Assembly: GCA_035192965.1 (NCBI GenBank)
Contig: CP136571.1
Location: forward strand, 578,501 to 642,500
DNA from: Fuscovulum sp.
Lineage (GTDB): Bacteria > Pseudomonadota > Alphaproteobacteria > Rhodobacterales > Rhodobacteraceae
Direction: 5' to 3'
DNA length: 64,000 nt
In this document: piece after piece, positions 17,884-26,795 of the stretch
How the letters are laid out: every line of letters begins with the position of its first letter
How positions within the stretch are numbered: position 1 is the stretch's first letter
The notes under the pieces: generated by a model
What the model saw: only the letters and a program-made list of their open reading frames with translations
Database searches by the model: none
What the model was told of the DNA's origin: nothing
Program-made: the position numbers and the translations under genes

Positions 17884-18786
17884 TCAGTTGAACACGCGCG
17901 TCGGGTGCAATTCGCCCGATTGATAGCGCCCGACCGCCAAGGCGCGCCCCTGATATGAGGCCCAAACCTCCGTCCCCCATTCGATGCCCGAAGCGATAAC
18001 CATACCCGGATTGCCGTTGCGCAGGCGGGCGGCGCCTTCGGGCGTGGCGATCACCTGCGGCAGGTCTGTCAGGCCCAGTTCCAGCGGTTTGATCAGGCTG
18101 TCGATTTCATCCGTGCGGGCGAGACGGTCGATCTCTTCCAGACTGACGCCGTCGCTGGCAACAAAGGGCCCCGACCATTCGCGCCGCAGCCATTGCACAT
18201 GGCCAAGGCAGCCCAGGGCGCGGCCAAGGTCGCGGGCGATGGACCGGACATAGCCGCCCTTGCCGCAGACCATTTCCAGAAGCGCATGATCGGCATCGGG
18301 GCGGTCGGTCAACGTCAGGCTGTCCACCCAGAGCGGGCGGGCGGCAAGGTCCATCTGTTCGCCTTCGCGGGCAAGGTCATAGGCGCGTTCGCCATCCACC
18401 TTGACGGCGGAAAACTGTGGCGGCACCTGCTGAATATCCCCGCGAAAGGCGATCAGGGCCGCCTCGATCTCGGCATTTGTCGGGCGGGTGGTGGCGGTGT
18501 CGATGACCGTGCCTTCGGCATCATCGGTCGTGGTCGCTGCCCCGAAACGCACCATGAAACGATAGCATTTCAGCGCATCGGTGATGTAGGGAACGGTTTT
18601 CGTGGCTTCGCCCAAGGCCACGGCCAGAACCCCGGTCGCGGCGGGGTCCAGCGTGCCGGCATGGCCGGCCTTTTGCGCCTGAAACGCCCACTTCACCTTG
18701 TTCACCACTGAGGTCGAGGTGATGCCCGCCGGTTTGTCGACAATCAGCCAGCCCGAAACCGCCCTGCCCTTTTTCGTGCGCGCCAT
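17884..18786 (-). CDS. truB: tRNA pseudouridine(55) synthase
   Basis: Isomerises U55 in the T-loop of tRNAs. The 300-residue protein starts [20 protein letters not shown]. The catalytic Asp47 lies in [15 protein letters not shown], followed by [38 protein letters not shown] and [11 protein letters not shown], all canonical TruB. ATG 18786 is preceded by AGGGG. The frame runs upstream to 18987 without family similarity. It is transcribed divergently from pgsA. Confidence 0.95.
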   Translation of the reverse strand: MARTKKGRAVSGWLIVDKPAGITSTSVVNKVKWAFQAQKAGHAGTLDPAATGVLAVALGEATKTVPYITDALKCYRFMVRFGAATTTDDAEGTVIDTATTRPTNAEIEAALIAFRGDIQQVPPQFSAVKVDGERAYDLAREGEQMDLAARPLWVDSLTLTDRPDADHALLEMVCGKGGYVRSIARDLGRALGCLGHVQWLRREWSGPFVASDGVSLEEIDRLARTDEIDSLIKPLELGLTDLPQVIATPEGAARLRNGNPGMVIASGIEWGTEVWASYQGRALAVGRYQSGELHPTRVFN

Positions 18787-18903
18787 GCCCATCCCCTGTG
18801 TGAAGCAGCGCGTGCTAGCGAAGGCAGGGTCGGGCGTCAACCGCCGAGAAAAGGTCGCGTTTACTCTTTCCCCCAGCGGGCTTGGCCTGCTATGCCTGCG
18901 CAC

Positions 18904-19569
18904 ATGACATGGACGTTGCCGAATATCCTGACGGTGATCCGCCTTTTGGCCGCACCTGGCGTGGCCATCCTGTTCCTGTATTTCCACCGGCCTTGGGCGG
19001 ATTGGTTCGCTTTGGCGCTGTTTGTCAGCGCGGCGATCACCGATTGGTTTGATGGCTATCTGGCGCGGGCGTGGAAGCAGGAATCCAAGTTCGGCGCGAT
19101 GCTGGACCCAATCGCCGACAAGGCGATGGTGGTGATCGCGCTGGTCATCATCACAGGCTATTCCGGCATGAACCCCTGGCTGATCCTGCCCGTGACCGCG
19201 ATCCTGTTCCGTGAGGTGTTCGTATCCGGCCTGCGCGAATTTCTTGGGGCCAAGGCGGGCCTTTTGAAGGTAACAAAACTGGCCAAGTGGAAGACCACGG
19301 CGCAGATGGTGGCGATTGCGGTGCTATTTCTGGGCACCGGGCTGGAACATGTCGAAGGGATCGCCCGGCAAGGCATGACGACGGATCAATATGCCGAGTT
19401 GGTGACGCAAGGCCTGGCCGATCCGATCCGGTCCTGCGGGACGCGAGGCTGTTCATCCTATGCCACGCTGGTGGGGCTGGTTTTGATCTGGGTCGCGGCG
19501 ATCCTGACGATGATCACCGGCTGGGATTACTTCCGCAAATCGCTGCCCTTCCTGAAGGATGGCAAATGA
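18904..19569 (+). CDS. pgsA: CDP-diacylglycerol-glycerol-3-phosphate phosphatidyltransferase
   Basis: Integral membrane enzyme (221 residues) making phosphatidylglycerophosphate, first step to phosphatidylglycerol. The CDP-alcohol phosphotransferase signature is complete: [13 protein letters not shown], then [11 protein letters not shown]. Five to six hydrophobic segments follow. [19 protein letters not shown] is the usual alphaproteobacterial start, so ATG 18904 is chosen over ATG 18892; neither has a strong ribosome-binding site. Near residue 180 there is an insertion [13 protein letters not shown]. The stop overlaps moaD as ATGA. Confidence 0.92.
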   Translation: MTWTLPNILTVIRLLAAPGVAILFLYFHRPWADWFALALFVSAAITDWFDGYLARAWKQESKFGAMLDPIADKAMVVIALVIITGYSGMNPWLILPVTAILFREVFVSGLREFLGAKAGLLKVTKLAKWKTTAQMVAIAVLFLGTGLEHVEGIARQGMTTDQYAELVTQGLADPIRSCGTRGCSSYATLVGLVLIWVAAILTMITGWDYFRKSLPFLKDGK

Positions 19570-19814
19570 TCGACGTGCTGTATTTCGCCTGGGTGCGCGA
19601 ACGCATCGGCCTGCCGCGCGAACGGATCGACACGCAGGCCGCGACGGTGGCCGATCTGGTGGCCGAACTGCGGGCGCGCGAAGACCGGTATGATGCGGCA
19701 TTCGCCGATTTGGCCAGCCTGCGCGTGGCGCTGGACCAGCAGCTTGCGTCTTTCGATGCGCCACTGGCCGGGGTGCGTGAAGTGGCGTTTTTCCCGCCGA
19801 TGACGGGGGGCTGA
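19566..19814 (+). CDS. moaD: molybdopterin synthase sulfur carrier subunit
   Basis: An 82-residue ubiquitin-like protein that carries the thiocarboxylate sulfur used by MoaE to make molybdopterin. It starts [16 protein letters not shown] and ends VAFFPPMTGG with the obligatory Gly-Gly C-terminus. It is translationally coupled to pgsA (ATGA overlap) and followed two bases later by moaE. The pgsA-moaD-moaE order is common in Rhodobacteraceae. Confidence 0.93.
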   Translation: MIDVLYFAWVRERIGLPRERIDTQAATVADLVAELRAREDRYDAAFADLASLRVALDQQLASFDAPLAGVREVAFFPPMTGG

Positions 19815-19816
19815 AG

Positions 19817-20254
19817 ATGCGGATCGCCGTGCAAGAGACGGCATTCGATCTGGGAGATGAGGCGCGGGCCTTTGCGGCGGGTGCCGCGGGCGCGGGCGCG
19901 GTGGTCACCTTTACCGGCGTGGTGCGCGGCGATGGCGGCATGGCCGCGATGGAGATCGAGCATTATCCCGGCATGACGGAAAAGGCGATTTCCGCGATTG
20001 TGGATGAGGCCGTGTTGCGCTGGGCGCTGGTGGATGCGCTGGTGATCCATCGGTATGGGCGGCTGGTGGTGGGTGAGCCGATCATGATGGTTGCCACCGC
20101 CGCACCGCACCGGGCAGATGCCTTTGCGGCGGCTGAGTTCCTGATGGATTACCTGAAATCCCGCGCGCCGTTCTGGAAAAAGGAAATCGGCGCGGATGGT
20201 GCGGCTTGGGTCGCGGCCAAGGACGCGGATGAGGCGGCGCTTACCCGCTGGTGA
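19817..20254 (+). CDS. moaE: molybdopterin synthase catalytic subunit
   Basis: A 145-residue protein converting cyclic pyranopterin monophosphate to molybdopterin with sulfur from MoaD. Typical segments are GAVVTFTGVVRGD, MEIEHYPGMTEKAI, VIHRYGRLVVGEPIMMV and the active-site lysine region FLMDYLKSRAPFWKKE. It directly follows moaD. Its last 14 bases overlap the convergent peptidase gene. Confidence 0.94.
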   Translation: MRIAVQETAFDLGDEARAFAAGAAGAGAVVTFTGVVRGDGGMAAMEIEHYPGMTEKAISAIVDEAVLRWALVDALVIHRYGRLVVGEPIMMVATAAPHRADAFAAAEFLMDYLKSRAPFWKKEIGADGAAWVAAKDADEAALTRW

Positions 20255-21236
20255 ACCGCGCCTGCCAAGCGGGCAGCACATCGCCGGGCATGGGTTGCGC
20301 CAGATAAACCGCGCGGGCGATGGCACGGGCAAGGCAGCTTGCCCCCGCATGGCCCAGCCTGAAGGCATCACCAATCGGGTCTGACAGGGGACGGTCTCCG
20401 GTAGCGGCAGCAAAGACCAGATCGCCATCCAGCAGGGTATGTGACGGCACCAGCGCACGCGCCATGCCATCCTGCGCCGCTGTGGCAAGGCGTTGGCATT
20501 CCGCCTGTGTCAGGGCGGCATCGGTTGCGATGATGGCGATGGTGGTCGCCTCACCCCTTCCCTTGGTTGGCGGGGGTTCATCGCCTGGGTCATGGGCGGT
20601 GGCGGGGCCAAAGCCGCCGAATTCCGCCCCCATCTCCCATGGGGCGGCCCAGAAATGCGGGCCGTTGCCCACCGTGGCCGACCCCAGCGCATTGACCGCC
20701 ACCAAGGCGCCGATGCGATGGCCGCTGTCCAGCACGGCCGAGGCAGAGCCAAGCCCGCCCTTCCACCGCCCGGTCAATGCGCCATAGCCTGCACCGACGC
20801 TGCCAAGGGCAGGGTGGTCGTCAACGGCGTTCAGCGCAGCAAGGCCAAGCGCGTGATAGGGATTGCGGTCCCATGACTTGTCACCGCCATTCAACAGATC
20901 GAACAGGATCGCGCCCGGCACGATGGGCACCCGCTGATCGCCGACAGCAAAGCCCCGCCCCATCGCGCGCAGGCCATCTGCCACGCCAGAGCAGGCATCA
21001 AGGCCAAAGGCCGACCCGCCAGCAAGCACCAGCGCATCCACCTGCTGCACCAGCCTGTCGGGGGAAAGCAGGTCCGTCTCACGCGTGCCGGGGGCACCAC
21101 CCATGATGTTCACGGCAGCGGTAAAGGGGCGCTGGGCCGTCAGCACCGTGACACCCGATCTCAGGCGCGGATCATGGGCATGGCCGACCGACAGGCCTGG
21201 CACATCGGTGATCAGGTTTCTTGGTCCCGGTTTCAT
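20241..21236 (-). CDS. P1 (DmpA/S58) family aminopeptidase-like protein
   Basis: A 331-residue N-terminal-nucleophile (Ntn) type hydrolase of the DmpA/NylC group, which self-cleaves into two chains. Family marks are LITDVPGLSVGHAHDP, GVTVLTAQRPFTAAVNIMGG, LVLAGGSAFGLDACSGV and IVPGAILFDLLNGGD. The likely autoprocessing site is in GEATTIAIIATDAALT, with one of the threonines as nucleophile; the Asn that often precedes it is absent here, which makes the exact site uncertain. Start ATG 21236. It converges on moaE. Substrates in this family range from D-amino-acid amides to beta-peptides. Confidence 0.8.
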   Translation of the reverse strand: MKPGPRNLITDVPGLSVGHAHDPRLRSGVTVLTAQRPFTAAVNIMGGAPGTRETDLLSPDRLVQQVDALVLAGGSAFGLDACSGVADGLRAMGRGFAVGDQRVPIVPGAILFDLLNGGDKSWDRNPYHALGLAALNAVDDHPALGSVGAGYGALTGRWKGGLGSASAVLDSGHRIGALVAVNALGSATVGNGPHFWAAPWEMGAEFGGFGPATAHDPGDEPPPTKGRGEATTIAIIATDAALTQAECQRLATAAQDGMARALVPSHTLLDGDLVFAAATGDRPLSDPIGDAFRLGHAGASCLARAIARAVYLAQPMPGDVLPAWQARFTSG

Positions 21237-21317
21237 GCGTCCCCCGGCCCTGCCTTCACAATGACCATGCCTGATGGGTGGCACGGCATCGCCTGGCAGG
21301 CAAGGCCGGGGCGTCGA

Positions 21318-21653
21318 TCAGAAGTCGAACATCTGGCCGAGGAAGGATTTGCGCTTCTTATGCTGGCCCGTGCGACGGTAGTATTCATCGTCATTGTCAT
21401 CATCGCTGCGCCAAGATTGCGGGGAATGACCCGGTTGCTGGCCGTAGGCGGGCGGCGGCGGCGGCGGTGCCGTGCGATGCTGGGCCTGCGGCGCCGGGAT
21501 GGGCGCGGCGGGGGCCGCTTCTGCGGCGCGGTCGATGATCTTGTCCAACTCGCCCCGGTCCAGCCAGACACCCCGGCATTTCGGGCAATAGTCGATTTCA
21601 ACGCCGTTTCGGTCTGCCATCACAAGGGTTTCGTTATCGACGGGGCACTTCAT
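21318..21653 (-). CDS. zinc-ribbon (TFIIB-type) protein
   Basis: A 111-residue protein. The N-terminal 45 residues form a zinc ribbon (MKCPVDNETL, then IDYCPKCRGVWLDRGELDKI) of the zf-TFIIB family. The middle is a proline/alanine/glutamine-rich linker, and the C-terminus is charged (DDDNDDEYYRR, HKKRKSFLGQMFDF). ATG 21653 has AGGAGAG upstream. Function unknown; related proteins are widespread single-copy alphaproteobacterial proteins. It is transcribed divergently from the L,D-transpeptidase gene. Confidence 0.82.
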   Translation of the reverse strand: MKCPVDNETLVMADRNGVEIDYCPKCRGVWLDRGELDKIIDRAAEAAPAAPIPAPQAQHRTAPPPPPPAYGQQPGHSPQSWRSDDDNDDEYYRRTGQHKKRKSFLGQMFDF

Positions 21654-21867
21654 ACTCTGGCTCTCCTGTTGCGGACCCGACTGAAATGGGGAACCGCGCC
21701 TGATCTGCAAGGCAGGTCGCCGCAGATTCGGGGCGGAGTCCGGGGCAGAAAGGCCGCAATCGGGGCAAACGCGCGTGAATCGGCGGCGCATGGGGCGGCA
21801 GGGCTTGACGGTTTACCATTCAAACGTGCTTCTAGGCCCCAGCTTTCCCCTGACCCGAGTCTCCAAC

Positions 21868-22776
21868 GTGCAATCCATCCTGATCCGCCTGACCGCCTTG
21901 CTGGCCCTTCTGGGGTTGGCCGCCTGCGCCGATGTGCCCAATAGCGCGGCAAACCCGCCGCCCGCCGCCGAGGTGCCGCCCCATTATCAGGCGGTGCAGG
22001 ATGGTGAATACCTGATCCCGGCGGTGGAGCCGTTGCATCTGTTCGGCACCAACCCGCGGGCCGAGGTTGATTACGCCGGAACCGAAGAGCCGGGGACCAT
22101 CGTCGTTGATACCTATGCGCGGGTGCTTTACTACGTCATGGAAGGCAACCGCGCGCTGCGCTACGGCATCGCCGTAGGGCGTGAGGGGATTTCCTTCCGC
22201 GGCACCGGCTATGTGGGGCGCAAGGCGGAATGGCCGTCCTGGACGCCGACCGCGAACATGGTGCGGACACGGCCCGATCTTTATGCGCAATTCGCAGGCG
22301 GCCTGCCGGGCGGGCTGGACAACCCGCTGGGTGCGCGGGCGCTCTATCTCTATCGCGGGGGACGGGACACGATGTTCCGCATCCATGGCACGATCGACAA
22401 TGCCTCGATCGGGCGGGCGACCAGCGCAGGCTGTATCCGGCTGTTCAATCAGGATGCCATCGACCTGTTCAACCGCGCCGAATCCGGTGACCGTATTGTC
22501 GTGCGGACGCTGGAGCAGAGCCTCGCGGCCGAGGGTCCATACATGGATGATGCCTATGGCCGCGCCGTGCCGGACACGCCTGAAAACCGCGAACGTTTTG
22601 ATAACGACGTAGCGGCCATCGCCGCCGCCGAAGCTCGCAGCCAGCAGGAGCAGCTTGCCGCCGCCGAAGCCGCCGCAGAACAGGCCGCACGGGACGAACG
22701 CCGCCGCCTGCGCATCTGCCGCAACCGCGGTCTGGATGAGGCCGAATGCCCGACGCTGGAAGAACTGGCGGGCTGA
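21868..22776 (+). CDS. L,D-transpeptidase (YkuD family) lipoprotein
   Basis: A 302-residue cell-envelope enzyme that would form 3-3 peptidoglycan cross-links or attach proteins to peptidoglycan. The catalytic block is FRIHGTIDNASIG followed by SAGCIRLFNQDAIDLF (His and Cys present). The N-terminus is a signal peptide with a lipobox-like LLGLAAC. The C-terminus (about residues 245-300) is an alanine/glutamate-rich charged helix, AAEARSQQEQLAAAEAAAEQ, then CRNRGLDEAECPTLEEL. GTG 21868 is chosen because it puts the signal peptide at the very N-terminus; the frame is open upstream to 21775. A terminator follows. Confidence 0.85.
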   Translation: MQSILIRLTALLALLGLAACADVPNSAANPPPAAEVPPHYQAVQDGEYLIPAVEPLHLFGTNPRAEVDYAGTEEPGTIVVDTYARVLYYVMEGNRALRYGIAVGREGISFRGTGYVGRKAEWPSWTPTANMVRTRPDLYAQFAGGLPGGLDNPLGARALYLYRGGRDTMFRIHGTIDNASIGRATSAGCIRLFNQDAIDLFNRAESGDRIVVRTLEQSLAAEGPYMDDAYGRAVPDTPENRERFDNDVAAIAAAEARSQQEQLAAAEAAAEQAARDERRRLRICRNRGLDEAECPTLEELAG

Positions 22777-22803
22777 GGCCACGATTTTTTTGCGAAAAAT
22801 CAG

Positions 22804-22832
22804 AAAGGGCGAGGGGAAACCCTCGCCCTTTT
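22804..22832 (+). terminator. intrinsic terminator of the L,D-transpeptidase gene
   Basis: Stem AAAGGGCGAGGG pairs with CCCTCGCCCTTT across a GAAA loop, followed by TTGTTTGG. It lies 28 bases past the stop codon. A second, AT-rich hairpin (GATTTTTTTGCGAAAAATC) immediately precedes it. Confidence 0.8.
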
Positions 22833-22884
22833 GTTTGGAACCCCGATGCCGGGCGGGAATTTTCGCAGAAAATTCGCAGACCCG

Positions 22885-23223
22885 TCAGATAATGACATAA
22901 TCTTTCAGCGTGGTTTCCACCACTTCCCATGTGCCAACGAACCCCGGCCGGATGATCCAGCTGTCACCGGCCTTCAGATGGATCGCGGTGCCGTCCGTTG
23001 CGGTCAGGATCGAATGGCCGGCATGGATATGCACATATTCCCATTCCGCATAGCTGACCTTCCATTTCCCGGGTGTGGATTGCCACATGCCGGAAGCAAT
23101 CCCGTCGCGATCTTCGATGCTCCATGTGGTGTGGACGGGATCGCCCGCCAGAACCTTTTCCGGCGCGGGGCGGTCCACCTCGGGGGGGATGCCGTCGCGG
23201 GTGATGCGTTGGGTGAGGGACAT
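22885..23223 (-). CDS. cupin domain protein
   Basis: A 112-residue single-domain cupin of the DUF861/EutQ-like type. HTTWSIEDRDGIASGMWQS is followed by the cupin core YVHIHAGHSILTATDG and DSWIIRPGFVGTWEV. The start is ATG 23223 with GGAG upstream. The frame continues far upstream antisense to panB and is not coding there. It may be a small-molecule-binding or sugar-isomerase-like protein; no partner is apparent, since panB-panC diverge from it. Confidence 0.78.
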   Translation of the reverse strand: MSLTQRITRDGIPPEVDRPAPEKVLAGDPVHTTWSIEDRDGIASGMWQSTPGKWKVSYAEWEYVHIHAGHSILTATDGTAIHLKAGDSWIIRPGFVGTWEVVETTLKDYVII

Positions 23224-23391
23224 GTCAGGCTCCACGTTTTGCCGTGTAATGGGAGGCGAGGGCGCGCGCCCGGTCAAGAGGGGATTGCGGGGGCATCGCA
23301 TCCGGGCAATGCCGCATTGCAGCGGTGCAATCTTGCTGTTGCGGCGCGGCTGTGCCTCTATAACGGGCAGAATTGAGAGAGGGACCCGCCC

Positions 23392-24216
23392 ATGAGCGCC
23401 ACCGCCCCCGTCCGGCCCGTGCTGCCGCCCGACATCACCGCCCGCAAGGGCGGGGTGCCGCTGGTCACGCTGACGGCCTATACCACACCCATGGCGCGGC
23501 TGGTCGATGCCCATTGCGACATCGCGCTGGTGGGCGATTCCGTGGGCATGGTGCTGCACGGGATGCCGTCCACCATCGGGGTGACGCTGGACATGATGAT
23601 CCTGCACGGCCGCGCGGTGATGCGTGGGCTGTCCAAGGCAATGGCCGTGATCGACATGCCCTTTGGCACCTATGAGGAAAGCCCGCAGCAGGCCTATCGC
23701 AACGCCGCGCGGTTGATGGCGGAAACGGGTGCGCCCTCGGTGAAGCTGGAGGGGGGGCAGCACATGGCCGAGACCATCGCCTTCCTTACCGCGCGCGGCG
23801 TGCCGGTCATGGCCCATGTCGGGCTGACGCCGCAGTCGGTGAACACGCTGGGCGGATACAAGGTGGTGGGCCGCGAGGATGAGGCGGTCAAGGTCATGCG
23901 CGACGCCAAGGCCTGCGAGGCGGCGGGGGCCTTTTCCATCATTCTGGAAAAGGTGCCGGTCGGGCTGGCCGGGCGAATCACGGCAGAGCTGAAAATCCCA
24001 ACCATTGGCATCGGGGCGGGGCTGGATTGCGACGGGCAGGTGCTGGTGATTGATGATATGCTGGGTATGTTCACCGATTTCCGCCCGAAATTCGTAAAGC
24101 GTTATGCCGATCTGGGCCGCGCGGCGGATGAGGCCATTGCCGCCTATGCCGCCGATGTGCGCGCGCGCGCCTTTCCGGGGCCGGAACATGGATTTGCGGA
24201 TCAGGTGAAGGCGTGA
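23392..24216 (+). CDS. panB: 3-methyl-2-oxobutanoate hydroxymethyltransferase
   Basis: First committed step of pantothenate synthesis: adds a hydroxymethyl group from methylene-THF to ketoisovalerate. The 274-residue protein carries [74 protein letters not shown] and the late [22 protein letters not shown] 23392 follows GAGAGGG. Its stop overlaps panC as GTGA. Confidence 0.96.
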   Translation: MSATAPVRPVLPPDITARKGGVPLVTLTAYTTPMARLVDAHCDIALVGDSVGMVLHGMPSTIGVTLDMMILHGRAVMRGLSKAMAVIDMPFGTYEESPQQAYRNAARLMAETGAPSVKLEGGQHMAETIAFLTARGVPVMAHVGLTPQSVNTLGGYKVVGREDEAVKVMRDAKACEAAGAFSIILEKVPVGLAGRITAELKIPTIGIGAGLDCDGQVLVIDDMLGMFTDFRPKFVKRYADLGRAADEAIAAYAADVRARAFPGPEHGFADQVKA

Positions 24217-25052
24217 CCGAAATCATCCGCACGGTGGCCGACCTGCGCGCGCTGGTGCGCGGATGGAAGGCCGAGGGGCATATTGTGGGCGTGGTCCCCA
24301 CGATGGGCGCGCTGCATGAAGGGCATCTGAGCCTGGCCCGCCGGGCCAAGGCGGAATGTGGGCGGGTGATCACCACGATCTTTGTGAACCCCAAGCAGTT
24401 CAACAACCCGGACGACCTGAAGAAATACCCCCGCACTGAGGATGCCGATGCGGCGCTTCTGAACTGGGTCGGGGTCGAGGCGATCTTTGCCCCCGCGCCC
24501 GACGAGGTTTATCCCGAAGGCTTTGTGACCACGGTTTCCGTGGGCGGCGTGTCGCAACCGCTGGAAGGTGCGCTGCGGCCGGGGCATTTCGAAGGTGTGG
24601 CGACAGTGGTGGCCAAACTGTTCGGGATGACGCAGGCGGATCGGGCCTATTTCGGGCAGAAGGATTGGCAGCAGTTGCAGGTGGTGCAGCGTCTGGTGGC
24701 CGACCTGAACCTTGCGGTCACAGTGGTGGGTTGTGAAACGGTGCGCGATCCTGACGGGCTGGCCATGTCATCGCGCAATGTGCGCCTAACGGCAGAAGGG
24801 CGGCGGAAGGCACCCGCGCTTTATGCCGCGATGCTGGCGGCGGCGCGGGATTTCCGGTCGGGCCTGCCCGAAGATCAGGCGATGGCCCGTGCGGCAGAGG
24901 CAGCGCTGGCCGAAGGGTTCGACAGCGTGGAATACTTTGCCCTGCGCGATGCCGAAACGCTGGGCGCGGTCACCGATCCGAACCGCCCGTTGCGGATGCT
25001 GGCGGCCGCCTGGCTGGATGACGTGCGGCTGATCGACAATATCGCGGTGTGA
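24213..25052 (+). CDS. panC: pantothenate synthetase
   Basis: ATP-dependent ligation of pantoate and beta-alanine. The 279-residue protein has the HIGH-like [23 protein letters not shown]-like [12 protein letters not shown], the KYPRTEDAD block, [23 protein letters not shown] and the KMSKS-like AMSSRNVRL. The start is GTG 24213 within the panB stop (GTGA), giving translational coupling. The operon ends here: the next gene is convergent. Confidence 0.96.
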   Translation: MTEIIRTVADLRALVRGWKAEGHIVGVVPTMGALHEGHLSLARRAKAECGRVITTIFVNPKQFNNPDDLKKYPRTEDADAALLNWVGVEAIFAPAPDEVYPEGFVTTVSVGGVSQPLEGALRPGHFEGVATVVAKLFGMTQADRAYFGQKDWQQLQVVQRLVADLNLAVTVVGCETVRDPDGLAMSSRNVRLTAEGRRKAPALYAAMLAAARDFRSGLPEDQAMARAAEAALAEGFDSVEYFALRDAETLGAVTDPNRPLRMLAAAWLDDVRLIDNIAV

Positions 25053-25074
25053 TCCCACCTAACGCCGCAGCCGA

Positions 25075-26382
25075 TCAAAGCTGCAGGCGGTCGGATTGAG
25101 TGGATGCGAAATGCCGCGCCTCATCCGTGGTGCGGCGCTGGGCGGCAAAGGGTTCGATCCGCGGATCGGCCGCGCGCAGGATGCGCGCCGACAGCCGCGC
25201 GTCCTTGGCCAGATAAAAGCGGCCCCCGTGATCAATCGTGATCGCCTCCAGCCGGTCGATCAAGGCGTGCGCGCGTGACGTGGCCGGAAAATCCAGCGCC
25301 AGCGTATGGCCGGGCTGCGGGAAGGATATCCCTGTCCCCTCTGCCCCCAGCCGTTTCAGCACTGCAAGGAAAGATCCCTGCCCGCTGGCCGAGATGGCAG
25401 TGAGCAGCGCCGTCATTCCTGCCCGGGCCGAGGCATCGGGCAAGACGCATTGGAATTGCAAAAACCCCTTGCGGCCATAGATGCGGTTCCAGCCAAGGAT
25501 GGCATCCAGAGGATAGAAATAACTGTCCCAGTCCACCATGCGGGTGCCTTGCTGGCGCAGACCCGCCTGCCAGTAAAGCGCGTTGAAGGCGCGCACGGTA
25601 AAGCTAGTCAGTGCGAAACCGGGCAGGTCGATCGGCACTGATTTCTTGCCGCGCGGCTTTGGCAACACGGGGTGACGGCCCAATTCGCTGCGGCTGGCAT
25701 GTTCGCCCGTCATCACCAAGGATCGGCCCATCGCATCGCCGGTGGCAAGGCAATCGATCCAGGCCACGGCATAGGTGGCGTCAGTTTCTGCATCCAGCAG
25801 GTCCATCGCGGCGGCAAGGTTGGGCGCGGCCTGCGTGGTTTGCCGGATCCATCCGGATTCGACGGGGCGCAGCCGGATGGCCGCGCGCAGGATGATGCCG
25901 GTCAGGCCCATGCCGCCCACGGTTCTGTCGAACAGATCATTGTTATCGGCGGGGGTACAGCGGTGGACGTTGCCTTCGCCATCCATCAGATCGATCCAGT
26001 CGACGGTGCCGCGCATGCCGCCATCGCGATGGTGGTTCTTGCCATGTACATCGGCGGCGATCATGCCGCCCAGAGTGACGAATTTCGATCCGGGCGTGAC
26101 GGCGGGAAACCATCCCTGCGGCAGGAAGGCAGCGATGATATCGGCCAGAAGGATGCCCGCCTCGGCCACCAGCTGCCCGGTGGCGGGATCAAACCCCAGC
26201 ACCCGGTCAAAGCGGCGCATGTCGACGGTCTGGCGGCCCACGGCGCTGTCGCCATAGGCCCGGCCATTGCCGCGCGCGATCAGCGGCCCCTGGGACAGGG
26301 CGGCGCGGAGTTCCCCTTCGGCATCGGGTTGCAGCAGGCGGGTGTCCTGAACGGGTGTGCGGCCCCAGCCGGAAAGTTTCAT
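25075..26382 (-). CDS. DprE1-like FAD-dependent polyprenylphosphoryl-ribose oxidase
   Basis: A 435-residue FAD oxidoreductase resembling mycobacterial DprE1, which oxidises decaprenylphosphoryl-ribose at C2 on the way to decaprenylphosphoryl-arabinose. FAD-binding features are IARGNGRAYGDSAVG, VTPGSKFVTLGGMIAADVHG followed by KNHHRDGG, and GMGLTGIILRAAIRL. The C-terminal half has WNRIYGRKGFLQFQCVLP, GTGISFPQPG, and GGRFYLAKDARLSA, which keeps the lysine region of DprE1. At the place of DprE1 Cys387 (N-I-C-V-D-F in Mycobacterium) this protein reads TLALDF, so the cysteine is Ala. It is the last gene of the operon and overlaps gtrA as ATGA. Confidence 0.85.
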   Translation of the reverse strand: MKLSGWGRTPVQDTRLLQPDAEGELRAALSQGPLIARGNGRAYGDSAVGRQTVDMRRFDRVLGFDPATGQLVAEAGILLADIIAAFLPQGWFPAVTPGSKFVTLGGMIAADVHGKNHHRDGGMRGTVDWIDLMDGEGNVHRCTPADNNDLFDRTVGGMGLTGIILRAAIRLRPVESGWIRQTTQAAPNLAAAMDLLDAETDATYAVAWIDCLATGDAMGRSLVMTGEHASRSELGRHPVLPKPRGKKSVPIDLPGFALTSFTVRAFNALYWQAGLRQQGTRMVDWDSYFYPLDAILGWNRIYGRKGFLQFQCVLPDASARAGMTALLTAISASGQGSFLAVLKRLGAEGTGISFPQPGHTLALDFPATSRAHALIDRLEAITIDHGGRFYLAKDARLSARILRAADPRIEPFAAQRRTTDEARHFASTQSDRLQL

Positions 26383-26795
26383 GCCGTCGCCTCTGTCCGG
26401 GTAAAGACGTATTTGCTGTCCAGCTTGTATTTCACAACATAGCCCACGCTCAGCCCCAACACCGCGCCGAGTTCGCGCATCGCATCCGTCCGCCAGATCA
26501 GCCAGAAGGCTGTTTCGGTTGCCCAGAACAGCGCGGTCGTCACCAGACCCATTACCGTGTACAGCAGGAATTGCTGCCCACTGGCGCGCAGCCCGGTGGT
26601 GGAGTCGTTAAAGATGTAGCGCTTGTCGAGGATGTATTTCAGCACCAGCCCGGCGGCGGTTCCCGCCACCATGGCCAGCGCAAAGATCACCGCCCCCTCG
26701 CCCCCCATCAGCACGATCCGCTGCACGCCCAGATTGGCCAGCGTCGCAAGGATGGCAAAGGCCGTATAGCGCAGCACAAGGGTGGTGCGGGTCAC
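26379..26795 (-). CDS. GtrA family membrane protein
   Basis: A 138-residue membrane protein with four predicted helices (FAILATLANLGVQRI, AVIFALAMVAGTAAGLVLKY, FLLYTVMGLVTTALFW, LGAVLGLSVGYVVKY) and the GtrA signature YILDKRYIFND. GtrA-like proteins are thought to flip polyprenyl-phosphate sugars across the membrane. Here it sits inside the furanose-donor operon between the HAD-UbiA and DprE1-like genes, with four-base overlaps on both sides, which fits a flippase for the finished lipid-linked pentose. Confidence 0.86.
   Translation of the reverse strand: MTRTTLVLRYTAFAILATLANLGVQRIVLMGGEGAVIFALAMVAGTAAGLVLKYILDKRYIFNDSTTGLRASGQQFLLYTVMGLVTTALFWATETAFWLIWRTDAMRELGAVLGLSVGYVVKYKLDSKYVFTRTEATA

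Noticed and set aside
22885..24189. A 434-codon frame including the cupin.
   Set aside because: Only the last 112 codons are cupin-like; the upstream part is antisense to panB, and ATG 23223 has a clear ribosome-binding site.
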